Shown here one piece after another: positions 29,551 to 42,029 of a stretch of DNA of 64,000 nucleotides. Numbering within the stretch: the first letter of the stretch is position 1; every line of letters begins with the position of its first letter. Under the pieces are notes generated by a model that saw nothing but the letters and a program-made list of their open reading frames with translations, did not search any database and was not told where the DNA came from. Source of the stretch: Seminavis robusta (lineage: Eukaryota > Bacillariophyta > Bacillariophyceae > Naviculales > Naviculaceae); assembly GCA_903772945.1 (NCBI GenBank), contig CAICTM010000062.1:62001-126000 (forward strand). Reading direction: 5' to 3'. A program made the position numbers and the translations under genes.

Positions 29551-31774
29551 ATGAACGGAAATCAAGGACTCGAAGCCCTGGCTGCTCTATGCCAAGGGGA
29601 AACAGCAGCCGCTACTAACAACGACAACAGCACGCAAGTTAACAGCACTGAGAATGGTGCTACTGTTTCCGCGGGTGCTGTTCTGAATCATCCTCAGTCC
29701 CCAACAGCTCAACAACCCACATTGCAAGCGGGCGCTGCTATCCAGCAAGCGACAACAGCAGAAGGCTTGGCACGACAACAATGGCAACAGGCTATGGCTG
29801 CCGCCGCTGCAATTGGAGCTGGCTCTGCGGCTACTGCAAATGTGCCCGCACCAGCTCCTACTGCGAACGGCTTAACAACTGCCCAAAGTCTCGCCATCCT
29901 ATCTGCTGGTGCCCTGCAACAAGCAGCGCTTCAGCAGCAGCAGCAACAACAACAGGCAGCAGCTCAGCTACAGCCACCACCGCAGCAACCAAAACCAAAT
30001 TTGGATCCTAATGCAGCCTTGGCTGCAATGCAACAGTTGGCTTACTTTCGGTATATCCAGGATCAGACCACAGCTGCCGTGGGCAAGTTTGCTGCTCAAA
30101 ATGCAGCAGCTAACATGAATCCATTGCTCCAATCTAACCCCCAAGCAGTTGCCTTGGCTTTGGCAGGCCATGCACAGCAGCTTCAGCAGCATTTCGGAGG
30201 TGAGTCAATTAATTGGTTCGAATGTTGTCCCGTCGCAGTTTTTTCCGGAGACTCCCTAGCTTTCCCATCGCGTTTGCTCGTTCTCATGATTGTTGACGAG
30301 GCTTCGGTTCCTGGTGGACGTCCAGAACACGGATTGATGCCCTCCAGCTTGTACACTTGTTGTTGCGATTTTTTTATTTAACAAAAGTTGCAGTGACGTG
30401 GATGTTGCTTGCGATTCTTGTTCCTCGTCACTTTTTTGGATGAGTTTGATTGGATGCTGAGTCAGGCATGAAGAACAAGTTGCAGATGTCTGTTGCAGCT
30501 GTCATGCCACGCCATGTTCTTCAACAACCCTCTTCAACTTGCTGTGATTACGAGCAATGCTCGGGAGTGCAGTCGAGTTACCCTTTTTCGACAACTATCG
30601 GGCGCATCACTCACTCTCTCGTCTCCTCTCTCTCCTTGTTCAAGATGCTACAGGAAGACAACAAGTTCTACCCCCGGCGGCGGCGGCTCCAGCAGCAAAT
30701 GCTACAGGAAGCCAAACCGAATCCTCGTCTTCGTCTGTTAGTAGCATGCCACCACCTCAAAATCAAGCGGGTGTGGCATCGCTTCCAAGCACACTGAGCA
30801 CGGCCGGAATTGGCGCTGCACCCAACGCGGTGGCTCGACAGCCCAACGCAGCGCCTCGGCAGCCCAAACCAGCGCCTCGACAGCATACAGCTATTGCACC
30901 TTTACCTAAGGCAGTGGCAGTGGCGGCAGACACAAGTGCAGCTATGCCTTTGGCGATGCCCGACGCCAATGTGGGTGGTGTGGGAGTCGTGCTCGAAGAC
31001 AAGAAGCTGCAAAAGAGGGCGGCCAATCGCAGATCGGCACAGCTGAGCCGCAAACGTAAAAAGCAGTTTATCGAAGAACTCAAGGACGAAAACGACGAGC
31101 TTCGACGCAAGGAGCAGATCCTTCGATCGATTCCAGATCTGATCGTCGTGTTCGATTCCACGGGCAGGCTGTGGTTCGTATCTCAGTCCGTCTCGAGATT
31201 CATGAGCATGTCGGCTTCGGAGCTGGAAGGAACGTCCTTCTGGGACCGTCTCTGTGAAGACAGCGTCCGCCTCCTCAAGGCTGCGTTCATGGATTCGTTG
31301 GCTGCTCGAACGGACGACTCCGATACTGCACCTCTTGGATCTGGCATTTGGGAATTGAGGCTTGTGGATAAGGATGGCAGCCATAAGGTTGTCACCTTGA
31401 ACGGAGTGGTACATTTCTCGGGCGATCGACCGGAATGTGTATGCAGTATCCGTCCAAGAGATGACCCATCCATGCCGTCACCGAAACGGAAGGCGATGGC
31501 AAGCGAAGATGGTCTCAAGAAAAACGAAGAGGGCAGCAAGGCCGCTGAGGTTGAGACCCCGTCATCGATGGAAAGCGATGGTGGGGCACACTTTCAGTCA
31601 CTCATTCGGGCCAAGCCCCAACAAAGTGTCATTAGCGGTTCGTCCGGTGCTTCAGGCCTGGTCCAAAAGGTAAAACCAGCCGGTGGCAATGGCAAGCGAC
31701 GAGAAGCTGCACGCATCAGTGATGGCGATAGTGGGAGCGCAGACAGTGGGAGCAGCGATGAGTTGGGGGAGTAG
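29551..31774 (+). CDS. bZIP-PAS transcription factor
   Basis: Three exons, 29551..30199, 30466..30543, 30645..31774; 618 residues. The first intron (266 bases, GTGAGT...GTCAG) is well supported. The second (GTGATT...TTCAAG) is the simplest way to join the frames and is less sure. The N-terminal third is rich in Ala, Gln and Asn (LQQAALQQQQQQQQAAA), typical of an activation region. The bZIP has the basic part NRRSAQLSRKRKKQF near residues 369-383 and a short zipper (IEELKDENDELRRKEQIL). The PAS domain follows at once: IPDLIVVFDSTGRLWFVSQS ... ELEGTSFWDRL. It lacks the GXNCRFLQ cysteine motif of LOV domains, so it is not an aureochrome. Nuclear; DNA targets unknown. Confidence 0.85.
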
Positions 31775-32126
31775 ACCGGGAAGACAACCGTCACTCCTCT
31801 TGTACAGTGTACAAACCGCGAGATTTCGTTTTCCTTGCACTGATTGGCCATGCCAAAGGTATTGGGAAGAGAAATCCAGTCGCGTTGATGTTCTGTGTCA
31901 GTACGACATTTTGCCATCGGGTCTGCATGCTCATTTATGACTATACATGCTGTCAATAAGTTACATACTGAAGTATATATGTTACATTCTACATATCTTA
32001 AGGTCTTTATAGTCGTGAAGAACTATTCCTGCCGTACCACTCGTACAAGCTCGTTCCTCGAAATGACATTTGAGTTGAAATGCCCACAGGAAAGAGACGG
32101 ACTTCGCTGTGGATTGTCATTATTGT
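31775..32126. other. Spacer between converging genes
   Basis: Holds 3' regions of the bZIP-PAS (plus) and ARPC2 (minus) genes; AT-rich around 31950-32000. Nothing further seen. Confidence 0.4.
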
Positions 32127-33364
32127 TCAGGCTCTGCTGAAGACTTGCTTTTCAGACGTCTTGCACGCCATGGTAGTATCAGTTGATCCACTAGCAACAG
32201 CGACCTGACGAAGGCCGGGAGAGGTAGGTCGACGACCGGGAGAGCCAACCCCAAGGCCTCTGCGACCGGGTGATCGAGGCAGCCCTTGTCGGCCAGTGAT
32301 CGTCCCCCACACAGTGTTTTTCGTGACTTTCAAGGCAAGCGGCTTCATCAAAATCCTTTTCTTCTCGCGCATTCGGCTCCGCATGAACGTTTTTGAGTGT
32401 TTGATGGAGGCATCCATATTCACCATGAGATTGACGAACCGAAAAGCTGATTCCTCGAGTTTGCTATCGCAACAGCTCCAGCCACTGTTGATGTCTCGTA
32501 GCTGCTTTACGTGGTTTGGAAAAATCGAAAAGACGATGATTCCCGCGGAACTACTTTTATCTTCAGTGTTTGTCGGACTCTCGCTTCCTGCGCACTTTTT
32601 CATAGACTCTTCGACCGCTTTCCACTGTTTACGATACTCGCAGTAGTGAGAGCTGAATGCTTTGTTGCGGGCGAGTTCTTGTAACAACAATCGGGCCAAA
32701 GCTCTCTCGATTTCATCTTCGAATTCCACCTTGAACGCAATGGTAACTCTGTGGCGCAAATGCAAGAAGCAAACACAGCACGATGGTGAGTGCGACTGTC
32801 ACTCGACTCGAGCAAGGAGTCGAATTTACTTCAGAACTCTTACTTTTGGCTCGTTACTTCCATCATGCTGAATCCATTCGTCGCCCCAGGATGTGTTTTG
32901 TGGATTTGCAATGGGACACAAATCGCCGTTTGGTCTTCACAACTGCTATCGTTTGACAGGAGACTCTGAAACCCCAACAGGATGGGCATTCCGAGCGCCC
33001 AGAGTCGCATGCGAGACACCACGCCGACAGAGCGATCACGAGTAGGAGCCGTTGGCACCAAGGAAAAGTCAATTTGCAGTTTTTCCTTGACGACGTCGCT
33101 GATGTTTGCTTGAGGAAGCTTCTCCTTCAGCAGGTCTACCAAAGCATCCTCGGTCTTCTGACGAAAAGTCGTATTTCCAAACCAAGAAGACGGAAAGTAA
33201 AACACTAGACATAAACGACTCTTCGTCTTCTCTCGAATCGTGCAGCGAACGCCAAAGTCGCAATGCGACTTGCTGGACTGGCCATCAAGCGATGCCGGGG
33301 ATCGATCTTTCAAAAGACATTGAAGATCTTTGGCAAGTCGATTCTGTCCAGTTGCAATCATCAT
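32127..33364 (-). CDS. ARPC2: Arp2/3 complex subunit 2 (p34-Arc)
   Basis: Two exons, complement(join(32127..32748,32844..33364)), 380 residues. The 95-base intron has donor GTAAGA and acceptor GCCACAG; joining gives TSQKVTIAFKVEFEDEIERA, matching the RVTVVFxxxFKDD start of the second ARPC2 lobe. Downstream family features are LLLQELARNKAFSSHYCEYR, GIIVFSIFPNHV, then the long helix NMDASIKHSKTFMRSRMR and the closing TVWGTITGR. The N-terminal lobe is divergent. A basic Ser/Pro/Gly-rich tail of about 45 residues (RSPGRRGLGVGSPGRR) is added beyond the usual ~300 residues. ARPC2 forms the core of the actin-branching Arp2/3 complex with ARPC4. The first ATG of the frame is at 33364. Confidence 0.8.
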
Positions 33365-33610
33365 GGTCAACAACTAACTGGTCGGACGAAGTTGTGGTTG
33401 TTGAACAGATTGTGGTGGAAACGGAAAACGGAAAATTGAAGCTCTGATCTGACGAAGCTCCCTCGAGGGTTAGGGTTCAATCGAATCTTTCATTTTCCAA
33501 AGAAAGATCTTTCCACCATGGCCAAACGCCGCAATTACTATGATATATGTATAGAAGGCGAATCCTTGGAAGTTGCAAAGGACTAAGATCGCAGAGTTAT
33601 ACCCTTCACC
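33365..33610. promoter_or_regulatory. Shared upstream region, ARPC2 and desulfurase genes
   Basis: The 246 bases lie between divergent ATGs. They contain a GGGTTAGGGTT word at about 33467 and GTTGTGGTTGTTG near 33391; no defined promoter element was recognised. Confidence 0.4.
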
Positions 33611-35303
33611 ATGAGCAGCCAGCACAACAACAGACACTTTGTCGCCTATGGCGTCGCTGGTGCTCTGGGCCTTGCCTACTTTTATTGGAAGAATCAAGAC
33701 AAGAAGCGCAAAGATGGAAACGCCACAGCAATGTTTAGTGACGCTGAATTTGAAGAGCTGATTACTTACTGCAATCAACCAGCCACTCAGATTGCCTTGG
33801 CCAAGAACCAGGAAAGCCAGAAGTGCATCTACTTGGACTACAATGGGACAACACCCATATATCCACCAGTGGTAGCAGCCATGCTGCCCTATTTTTGCAC
33901 TCATTTCGGCAATCCCTCGAGTGGTCATCACTACGGAAAAGAGCCCAAGCGCGCAATTGAGGAAGCTCGCAAAACCATGCTGACATCGTGTTTGGGTGTT
34001 GATCCTGGTTCTGTCGACACTTCTGCAATTTGGTTTACAGGTTGTGGAACAGAGTCGGACAATCTAGCCATTCAACTGGCACTGCAATCCACAGAGCATC
34101 AGTTCAAAGAAGGAACCAACAAACCTCACATGGTCTGCACCAATGTTGAGCACCCAGCCATTGCTGTTTGTCTGCAAGCACTCGAAAAATCTGGGCGAAT
34201 AGATGTTACGTACGTGCCCGTGGAGACGGATGGATGTGTCAAGGCAGATGATGTTCAAGCAGCCATGACGGAAAACACTGTTTTGGTAACCATTATGCTG
34301 GCAAATAATGAAAGCGGCGCATTGCAACCCGTGAAAGAGACTGCACAGGAATGTCGGAAACGTGGCATTCTGTTTCACACAGACGCTGCTCAAGCTGTGG
34401 GAAAGGTCTCTTGTCGCTTGGATGACTTGGGAAACCCAGACATGGTCAGGTAAGGAACAATCAACTGGGTTAGCTTGTCCTACCCAATCATTTCCTCACT
34501 TTCGTGCATCTTTTCCTTTGACTATTCCCATACCGTAGCATCGTCGGACACAAAATTGGTGCTCCCAAGGGAATTGCTGCCTTGTACGTTCGACCCAAGT
34601 GTTGCGAGGAGAATGGAAGGACGTTATCCCACAGTCATGGTATTCTACTACTGGGTGGTGGTCAGGTAAGTTCAGGAAATTGCGTCTCATGCCCATTCCT
34701 ATGCCATCATGGCAGCATTCTCACATATGCCATTTTCTCTCCAGGAATTTGGGCGCAGGTGAGTGAAGGGGGATAAATTGTGTGACATTCCACGGTGATT
34801 TTAGCATGCGCCTCACATGTTCTTTGTTATACATCTTCAGAGGAGGAACCGAAAACACTCCCTACATGGTCGGATTGGCAACTGCCGCATCCTTGGCGAC
34901 GGAAAACTTGGAGAAGAATGCCAAGCACATGGAAGAGATGCGCAATCGGTTGTTGAGTCAATTGGAGACGAAATTGAATGAAGCAGGCATCCAATGTAGA
35001 GTCAATGGGCCTGACGATCCCAAGAAAAGACTGCCAAATACGCTGAGTGTCGGACTCCCAAATGTTCATAGTGGTGATTTGCTAGCCGAAATCTCCGACA
35101 AGGTTGCTGCAAGTGCGGGTGCTGCCTGTCATTCGGCTGGGGGGATCAGCCAGATTCTTCGCGCCATGAAGGTTCCAGAAGAGTTTGCGAGAGGCACACT
35201 GAGGTTGACTGTTGGACCGTACACTACTCCCGCAGACATAGATCGAGCAGCTGAATTCATTGCGGAAGCTGCAATTGAGCAAACACAGAGCGATACAATC
35301 TAA
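33611..35303 (+). CDS. Membrane-anchored cysteine desulfurase / selenocysteine lyase-like protein
   Basis: Four exons, 33611..34449, 34539..34665, 34745..34758, 34841..35303; 480 residues. Introns are 79-89 bases, all GT-AG. Exon three is only 14 bases but is needed to restore GGGQEFGRRGGTENTPY, the conserved substrate loop. The N-terminus has one hydrophobic segment (FVAYGVAGALGLAYFYW), a probable membrane anchor. The class V aminotransferase core shows YLDYNGTTPIYP, GNPSSGHHYG, TGCGTESDNLAI, EHPAIAVCL, TIMLANNESGAL, HTDAAQAVGK and the PLP lysine in IVGHKIGAP (Lys285). The C-terminal catalytic-loop cysteine is in ASAGAACHSAGG. Compared with NFS1, the AACHS loop and GGTENTP are closer to selenocysteine lyase; which substrate is used cannot be settled by eye. 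Confidence 0.88.
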
Positions 35304-35493
35304 GCTGATTCCTAACCTAGCTAGATTGCTACTTTCAAGAAACCAGAACCATTAACAATGTTTACCGTTTTCTTATGCGATGGCATCCTAGGTGAAAGCT
35401 GAAGCTGACATGTGCTATCGTTGATGAGAAGACTCGACGAAACCACTCCAATGCTACGTCTCGAAAAACTCTTAGTAGGCACCCAATATCTGC

Positions 35494-38400
35494 CTAACCC
35501 GAAGCATCAAACATCGCCTCATCGTCTTCTTCCATCGCACCGGCTTGAAACACCTTAGTTACATTAAAAAGGAACCGACGCAACGAATCAACCCCAGAAC
35601 CTCCCTCGAGCCCTAACTGTTCAATGATTTGCTGTTCCATAGTCTGAGAGATGCAGCACAAAGCGATATCTGAGTGGCCTGCTGCCATGATGATGGCGCG
35701 TGGACAAACGTTTCCGCAAGTTCCTGTATTTACCTCGCTCGTGAATGTCACGGGTCCTAGCCGAAATTCATCTCCACATTCCTTCAACAAACCGCCAAAT
35801 GTGGTATTATCAAGCACCGTGTATGCCAAGGCATCGCGGCTCAAATCATGTTCAGTTCGAATCCACTCGCTCCAGCGGGCCCAGTCGACACTGATGCTCT
35901 TGGACCAAACCTGAATGTGCAGGAAAAGCAATAGGTGAGTGGAATATGAGATGGATGCAGTGTCGCAAAACTTCCCTAGTCTAACTCACCTGCACTGCAT
36001 TGCTTCGTTGATCAGCCTCAGTCTCAAAAGTCGTGCAAACAAGGAGCGCCAGGTAGCAATATCGCGTTGCATCTTCTATGGCGCTGTTGGACTTTCCATC
36101 CGAGGCTTCCTCTGCCTTCTCCAGAGCCAGTGAAAGCAAGTTTTTGGGCGACCAAAGATGTTGCTCCGATTGAGCCAGCAGTTCCTTCTGAATCCCCGCC
36201 AACTCGAGTTTGGCTTCGATCTTTTTCGCTCGGGCCTCCGCACGGGCCTGATCAAGATGGGCTTCTTTCAGCATAACCTGATTGGACAGCTTGGCCATGC
36301 AGTAAGACCATCTCGACTGTGTGAGGTCGAGAGGGCGATTTTCTGCTCGGCTGATCAGGGAAGTCGCTGCCAAATCATAGTTCCCTTTGTGAATGGCCTG
36401 TATCCATTGATGGGACCGCAACCGCTCGTCAGACTGCATAACATGATTCAAATCGCGTTCAGGGCAAAGCCTCCCGTAGAGAATAGTGTGTCCATATAGC
36501 CCTCGTTCTGCATAGTAATGCAAAACAAACTGCCCAAAGTTGAAGCCACTTTGAAAGTCCCTACTTTGGCACTGGGTTGTTGACTGCAACAGCGGTTCTA
36601 GCCGAAAACTGTCGCTGTCCGGCTTGTTGGCATGATCGTGAGCAATTTGACATATTCCTTCGTAGTAGTCATGTTTGACAGCCAATTTGAACGCTAACTT
36701 GTCATCTCCTCGTTCCGCGGTTCGAGAATTTGACAGAAGAAGAGGAATCGTCATAGCTTTGATTTCCGCGTATTTCCCAATCGCTCGTTCAGTGTTTAGA
36801 CTTTTTGCAGAATCTGCGAACGAGTCCAAGGCCGCTTTGGCGATGACCGCAAGAGTCTGGTGCGGCAATACTTGGACCCCTTTTTGCTTTGGATGATGCA
36901 ACCAGTGGTGCAGCAACATCGCAAAACAGTCCTGCAGGACCGGGTGCGATGTCCATGGCACACGAGTTGGTTTCGAGGCGCCTTCTTCATCCATCGACCC
37001 AATCATGGGGGGTTGGTCGATCATCGTAATATCGTACGTAGCAGTTGCTCGTTCTTCTCTGTATGTTGTGGCGGATGCCAATGCTGTGGAAAACCATCCA
37101 CACCAAAGCTGATACTGATCGATGGAGCCATCGCGAAGTACAAAATCTAATTTCTCTTTCAACCAAACGGCTATTCCCTGTGACAAGGTGAGGTCAGAGA
37201 ATTGTTCTTTCTCCCAGTTTGTAGCCTTGGGCGACATTGTCGGGGTGACGAGCTCTTGGAAGGCAACAACCTCTTGTCCTAGGCTCAACAGTCGCCACTT
37301 CGCAAAAGAGGTCAGAGACCGATACAGCCCTCCTTGCCGCAGCCACTGGATCAGCGCCAAGTGCCATTCAAGCCCATTCGAAAGCAACGCAACGGAGGCC
37401 CATCCACTCGAGTCACTGTTTCTCCGGACATGCAATTCCGTCGCTACCGCAATCACGGCTTCTTCTAAATCTACCGGGTTGGCTTGGACAAGTGAAGGAG
37501 GCAAAGCCAAGGAACCAGCCGTCCCATCTTGATGCTGATAGGCTTCCAAGAAGGCGCTTTGCACGTGACTTGATAACTTGAGAACCGAAGTTGGGTTTGC
37601 CCGTGCAGCCGCCCGCGGGGACAACGAAGCGGGTGCTTCTGCAGTCAACATGCGCACTCGAATTCCTAATCCCGATCTCGCAAAGACGCAACACCCGTGC
37701 GTCTCAATATCGTTGGTAAAAGTGTCCGGAAGCAATGCTGGAACTTCAGTCATTGGCAGATCGACTTCATATACAGTACTCGATGCTTCACCACCGTCTC
37801 CTTGTTCCGAGTCCGACAAGGCCATGACAATAACCGACGATGTGACGCCTCCAGACCGCTGATGAAAGGCCGCGTACGCGAGATTGTCGGCGGACAAGAC
37901 CAACCCCATTGCCTGAATATCTTGCGGAGCAGGGAAACGATTCAACCACTGTGCATCGACCCATGCAAGGTTGATTTTGGATCCATCGCGTTCAATTCGA
38001 AGTCGAAGCCAGTACAAGCGGCATTCTCCTTCGTTGGCTTGAGTAGTTCTCACAATGACATGCATCCTATTGTCAAGTAGCTTTGCTTGTAACGGTTCCA
38101 CATAACTGAGATTTTCAATCGATGGCGATAGATTCTCCTGAAAGAGTGCGAGAATAGACGCAGAGAAACGGACTTTGCTGGTAACACTGTGGTTTTGGGC
38201 CACAGTCGGGATAATTTTCCAGTGCCAAATAGTCCCTAGCTGGCTAATGGCCAACAGTGTTGTCGTGTCATCGTTGTTGTCGTCGCCATTCAAAGCGGTC
38301 AGTGGCAACGCGAATTTGATGGGATAACCATCTCGAATGACCTCATCGTCAGCGGCACTACTACTCCAAAAGAAACCAAAGGACTTGCGACTTTTGGCAG

Positions 38401-39154
38401 GAATCAAACGTTGGGCATGAAGTGCCACTGGAATGGTGGAGACAGAACAGAATATCAAAGCTCCTGAGGACGTTCCAAATACCAACATTTGTCGATCAAC
38501 GACTGCCAATGACACCACCAGCTCGTCGGGATAATTCTGGTGATTGTTGTCTTGTTCGTCGTCATCCTCTTCTTTGCGCTCGAGCGGTAGAAAAGTACTG
38601 GCGTAGTGACTAGGAGTTTTCAATCCAGCTCCGGCTTTTTTAGCGTCACCTTGTGTAACTTTCCACGCCAACAGAGCGCCTGTGGATGGTTGGCAAACGT
38701 ACACAAAGATAGCTTCATTGGACCCTGGGTGAACACGGGCCAATCCAATGAGAGGCTTGGTTCGGATGCTGGGGTCCAAATTGGCAGGTGGAAGAGTATT
38801 GGGATGATACAAAGCAATTGCAGCTTCCAGAGGATCCGCTACTGCCTTCTTAGCAGCGGGAGAGGCAGTGAGCGAACCTCCTGATGAATTGTTGTTTTCT
38901 TTGTTGGTAGGCCACACGTAGACAGACCCTGCTGTGGTACTCAAACATGCCCAGCCAGGGCACACAGCACCAGCATTGAACGTCTGCGAATCCAGAACGG
39001 TGGATCGCTTCTTCTTCTTCTTTGGTGGCTCTCCCTCACTGTTAAGGTTGCGCAGGGATCTGGGAACTGCAGCGCAAACGTCGACGGACCATGGCCGATA
39101 CGTTGACGGGACAATAAGTTGGCCCTTGGCCTTGACACTGGCGTTATTGCTCAT
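35494..39154 (-). CDS. NUP133: Nucleoporin Nup133
   Basis: Two exons, complement(join(35494..35910,35990..39154)), 1193 residues, close to animal Nup133 (~1150). The 79-base intron (GTGAGT...CATTCAG) is phase 0. The N-terminal ~500 residues show beta-propeller-like repeats (NAGAVCPGWACLSTTAGSVY, LVFGTSSGALIFCSV, CRLYWLRLRIERDGSK). The rest is alpha-helical. A region with FGQFVLHYYAERGLYGH, VMQSDERLRSHQWIQAIHKG and YDLAATSLISRAENRPLDL matches the Nup133 C-terminal pattern of WYLEKG, HExLxWLHxI and AxxTLxxLAxxE. Nup133 is the tip subunit of the Y-complex scaffold of the nuclear pore. KKKKKR near residue 45 is a possible nuclear signal. Confidence 0.78.
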
Positions 39155-40624
39155 GATCAGCCAATGCGAAGCTGGTCTCTGTTATGATTACTAGCTACTA
39201 GCAGTTGGAATGGGTAGATATCACAAACCAAAAGGGATCTAACGGGCGGCAATCAACTACCGTAGCTAGATAGCTAGCTATAGCTGGAGATGATAATGGG
39301 TGATACCCAAGACAACCACAGCAACAACAGCCGATCGAAGTGAAAGATCGCCTACGAAAAGTGGTTGTGGCTGGCGAAGCTGCTGAAGACAATTATTCAA
39401 GGGTAGTTCAGGTAAACGTATTGTGTTCCTCTATACCTATTTCTCTAATCTTTACCACATCTACCTGATTACTAGGCTATCTCGTGTGGCTGGAGATCGA
39501 ATCGAATCAATCCGGCTTTGCAATTCGATGCGATCCTCATTCGATTTGGCCTACATGTACCAGAAGCGCAGCGTTTTTAATCCACTCCCACGGTGTCATT
39601 AGCTCACGTGCGCTGCTGCAATGTATCCAAACATCAGCAGTTCTACCCAAAAGAAGCCACAGACAGACAAATGCTGTTGAAAGGCATGCCTAATCTTTCC
39701 GGTAGGAGATGCTGTGGTATTGTGCGACACTGTTTTTTGCAAAATCAGAACGTTGTCTCAGATCTCAGGTCTTTCACAATATCGAATTTCGGCCCGCACG
39801 GACTCCAAAGGCACTCTCCAGTACGGTATTCATGGCCCTTCCTTCGTGCTATCAGCCATGATGTCAGTTTCCTCTCTGGTTCAACATGGCTGGAATGTTT
39901 CAGCCAACAGATGTTGGCGTGGAGAATGATCTGCGCAGTGGATGCATCCAGATGACCGCCTGCAGCGCAACGTGTGCAATACCTTCGTTCTCTGGAAGAC
40001 ATGCATGTTGGCAAGGGGGCATGGTTATCCCTCGAGAGTTTGTCCAGGTTTATAAAATCGTCGTCCCTAAACTCCTTGGCCAGCAGGGAACAACTACTAG
40101 TACTCGACTCATCAAGATTGGGAACGCTCAACAGAAGAAGATCGCATCGCTGCGACGGTATGCATACCGGTACCGGTACGGTACATGTACGTACCGGCAA
40201 TCCCCAAAATTCTATTTGATGCGATGATGGGGGCAATGCTCTTTGGTACCAGGTACTTGCACAAATTCCGGTACCCGGAGAAGTGCTCGACGGTCCGGTA
40301 CGGCACGATACAGCAGTTGAAAGAGGTGCCATAATGTAGTTTGGAAAAGTACTGTGTGTCTACAAAAATTAAAACATAGTAGTTAATTATAGAGCCTCGG
40401 GGTGATGTTGCCTTGAAAGCTGCCATCTTTTTCCACCCCTTCCTCTTTGAAACAAACATCGGGCTTCCACTGTACCGGTATCCTCAGACCTACGGGTGTG
40501 CAGAGGTTGCATACCGGCATAGGATAGTATCATACGATCATAGCAGAGAGTACCATACCGGTATCTTGCTATGTCGCATAGTCACACGCCTCTTTGTGCG
40601 GTATTGATTGTGCCCTTCTAACTT
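39155..40624. other. Spacer of 1.5 kb without supported gene
   Basis: Several medium frames overlap on both strands (a 195-codon minus frame at 39745-40332, plus frames at 39593 and 39886), but their translations are low-information and show no domain. The region has CTAGATAGCTAGCTATAGCT near 39265 and dense GGTACC/ACCGGT palindromes at 40168-40200 and 40465-40565. Confidence 0.45.
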
Positions 40625-42029
40625 CTAACACAACATTTGATCCATATCTTGCCCATTGTACAACAACACGGCAATGACCACGTTGATGACACCCATGTAG
40701 TAGATTGCGTTCAGTTCCGTTCCAAAGAAGAATACAGAGATTACACCAGTCAATATGACGGAAAGGGCGGTTGCGTATCCCTTGAGAATGGAATCAGCAA
40801 ACTTCAAAACTGCTGCGACAGTTAAACCTCCCAGAGCGGACATGAGGACAGTACAACATGCACCTGTACTAAAGTTGTGAAACAAGCCGTACTCTACAGT
40901 TCCAAATCAACAGTAAAAAGAAATGTCAGACAACGAACAGATTTGCAGAGCTTGATGGTGAGCGATAAATGCAGCCACCCCTTCCTACGCTGTATTAGAG
41001 AGCCAACGACGTACCGACAATGGGTGTAAAGTCCATCACCAAGGCATAGACTCCAATAGCAAGGAGTGACATGACTGCCAACTGAATCTGAGTGTATGCC
41101 AAGGACGGCGGCGCCACGTTTTCTGACAAACTTTTCTTGTGTTGTTTGATCACTTTCTCGGTGTAAACGGAAGCGAACCCAGAACTCATGGCAATACCAA
41201 GTGTTGCTGTCACTCCTTTGACCATTGTGGAATCCATGAAAAACCCATCTTCATCTTTATCACTGCTGTTATTCATTCTGGACAAATTGCACAACATGAC
41301 GCCAGAAGTCAACAGAGCCAAGGAGATGCCTTGAATTCGCTTGAGTTTCTTCCCCAACACCAGTGCTGCAAAACTTGCCGTAAAGACGAGCTTGCTCTGA
41401 ACCAGAACACTGAACATCGCTGAAATATTAGCACAGATACAAAGCAGAGGGCACAGTGTTGTAAGTTAGAGAATTCAATCGATGAGAAAAAAATACCAAA
41501 TTATCTGAACGTGGAAACATACGGTACGCTACTTACCAGCATCCAGATTCGCCATGGCCACATATTCCAAAGTCATTTGCAAATTGTAAGCTGACGCTGG
41601 GACAATAACAAGCATGGAGGTCCGCCAGTCCTTTCGCAGGAAATCGATGATAGTCTGGAAGTCTCGCTTTTCCACAAGCAAAATGTACAGGGTGCTCAGA
41701 GCCAACTTGACTAATTCAGAGCCAATCACAGCTGCCGATGTTAAGAATTTGGGCTGGTCTTTCATCACATAGCGAACCAACAAGTTCTTGGAACAGTTTT
41801 GGACAGCCAGCAGACACAACACCTTCAATCCCATGCTGGAAACCACGGGTGCCTTCTCCTTGATTTCAGCGATGCTGCTTGTGCTGGTCTCGGTGATATC
41901 CGAAGTTGGTGTCTCCGGCTTATTGATTGGTGACCTGATGTTGCCATCCTCCAGGTCTGTGGTTTGGACCTGTCGGGTACGCATCTCTGTGCGATTTCCT
42001 TCGAACATTGCTTGGTCTCTGGGTGCCAT
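40625..42029 (-). CDS. Nucleotide-sugar transporter (SLC35A/UDP-galactose transporter family)
   Basis: Three exons, complement(join(40625..40893,41015..41419,41537..42029)), 388 residues. Introns of 121 and 117 bases have donors GTACGT and GTAAGT. Joining restores NLDAAMFSVLVQSKLVFTA and DFTPIVEYGLFHNFS, both standard in this family. The start MAPRDQAMFEGNRTEM is the first ATG; the frame upstream has only TTG. After a cytosolic tail of ~75 residues come about ten hydrophobic helices. Family motifs are VPASAYNLQMTLEYVAMANL, FAALVLGKKLKRIQGISLAL and GLTVAAVLKFADSILKGYAT. Such antiporters sit in the Golgi or ER and exchange a nucleotide sugar for its nucleoside monophosphate. The sugar is not predictable from sequence. 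Confidence 0.88.

Noticed and set aside
39745-40332. 195-codon minus-strand open frame
   Set aside because: Low-information translation, rich in Ser, Cys and Arg, in a palindrome-rich spacer; competing frames exist on the other strand and no motif was recognised.
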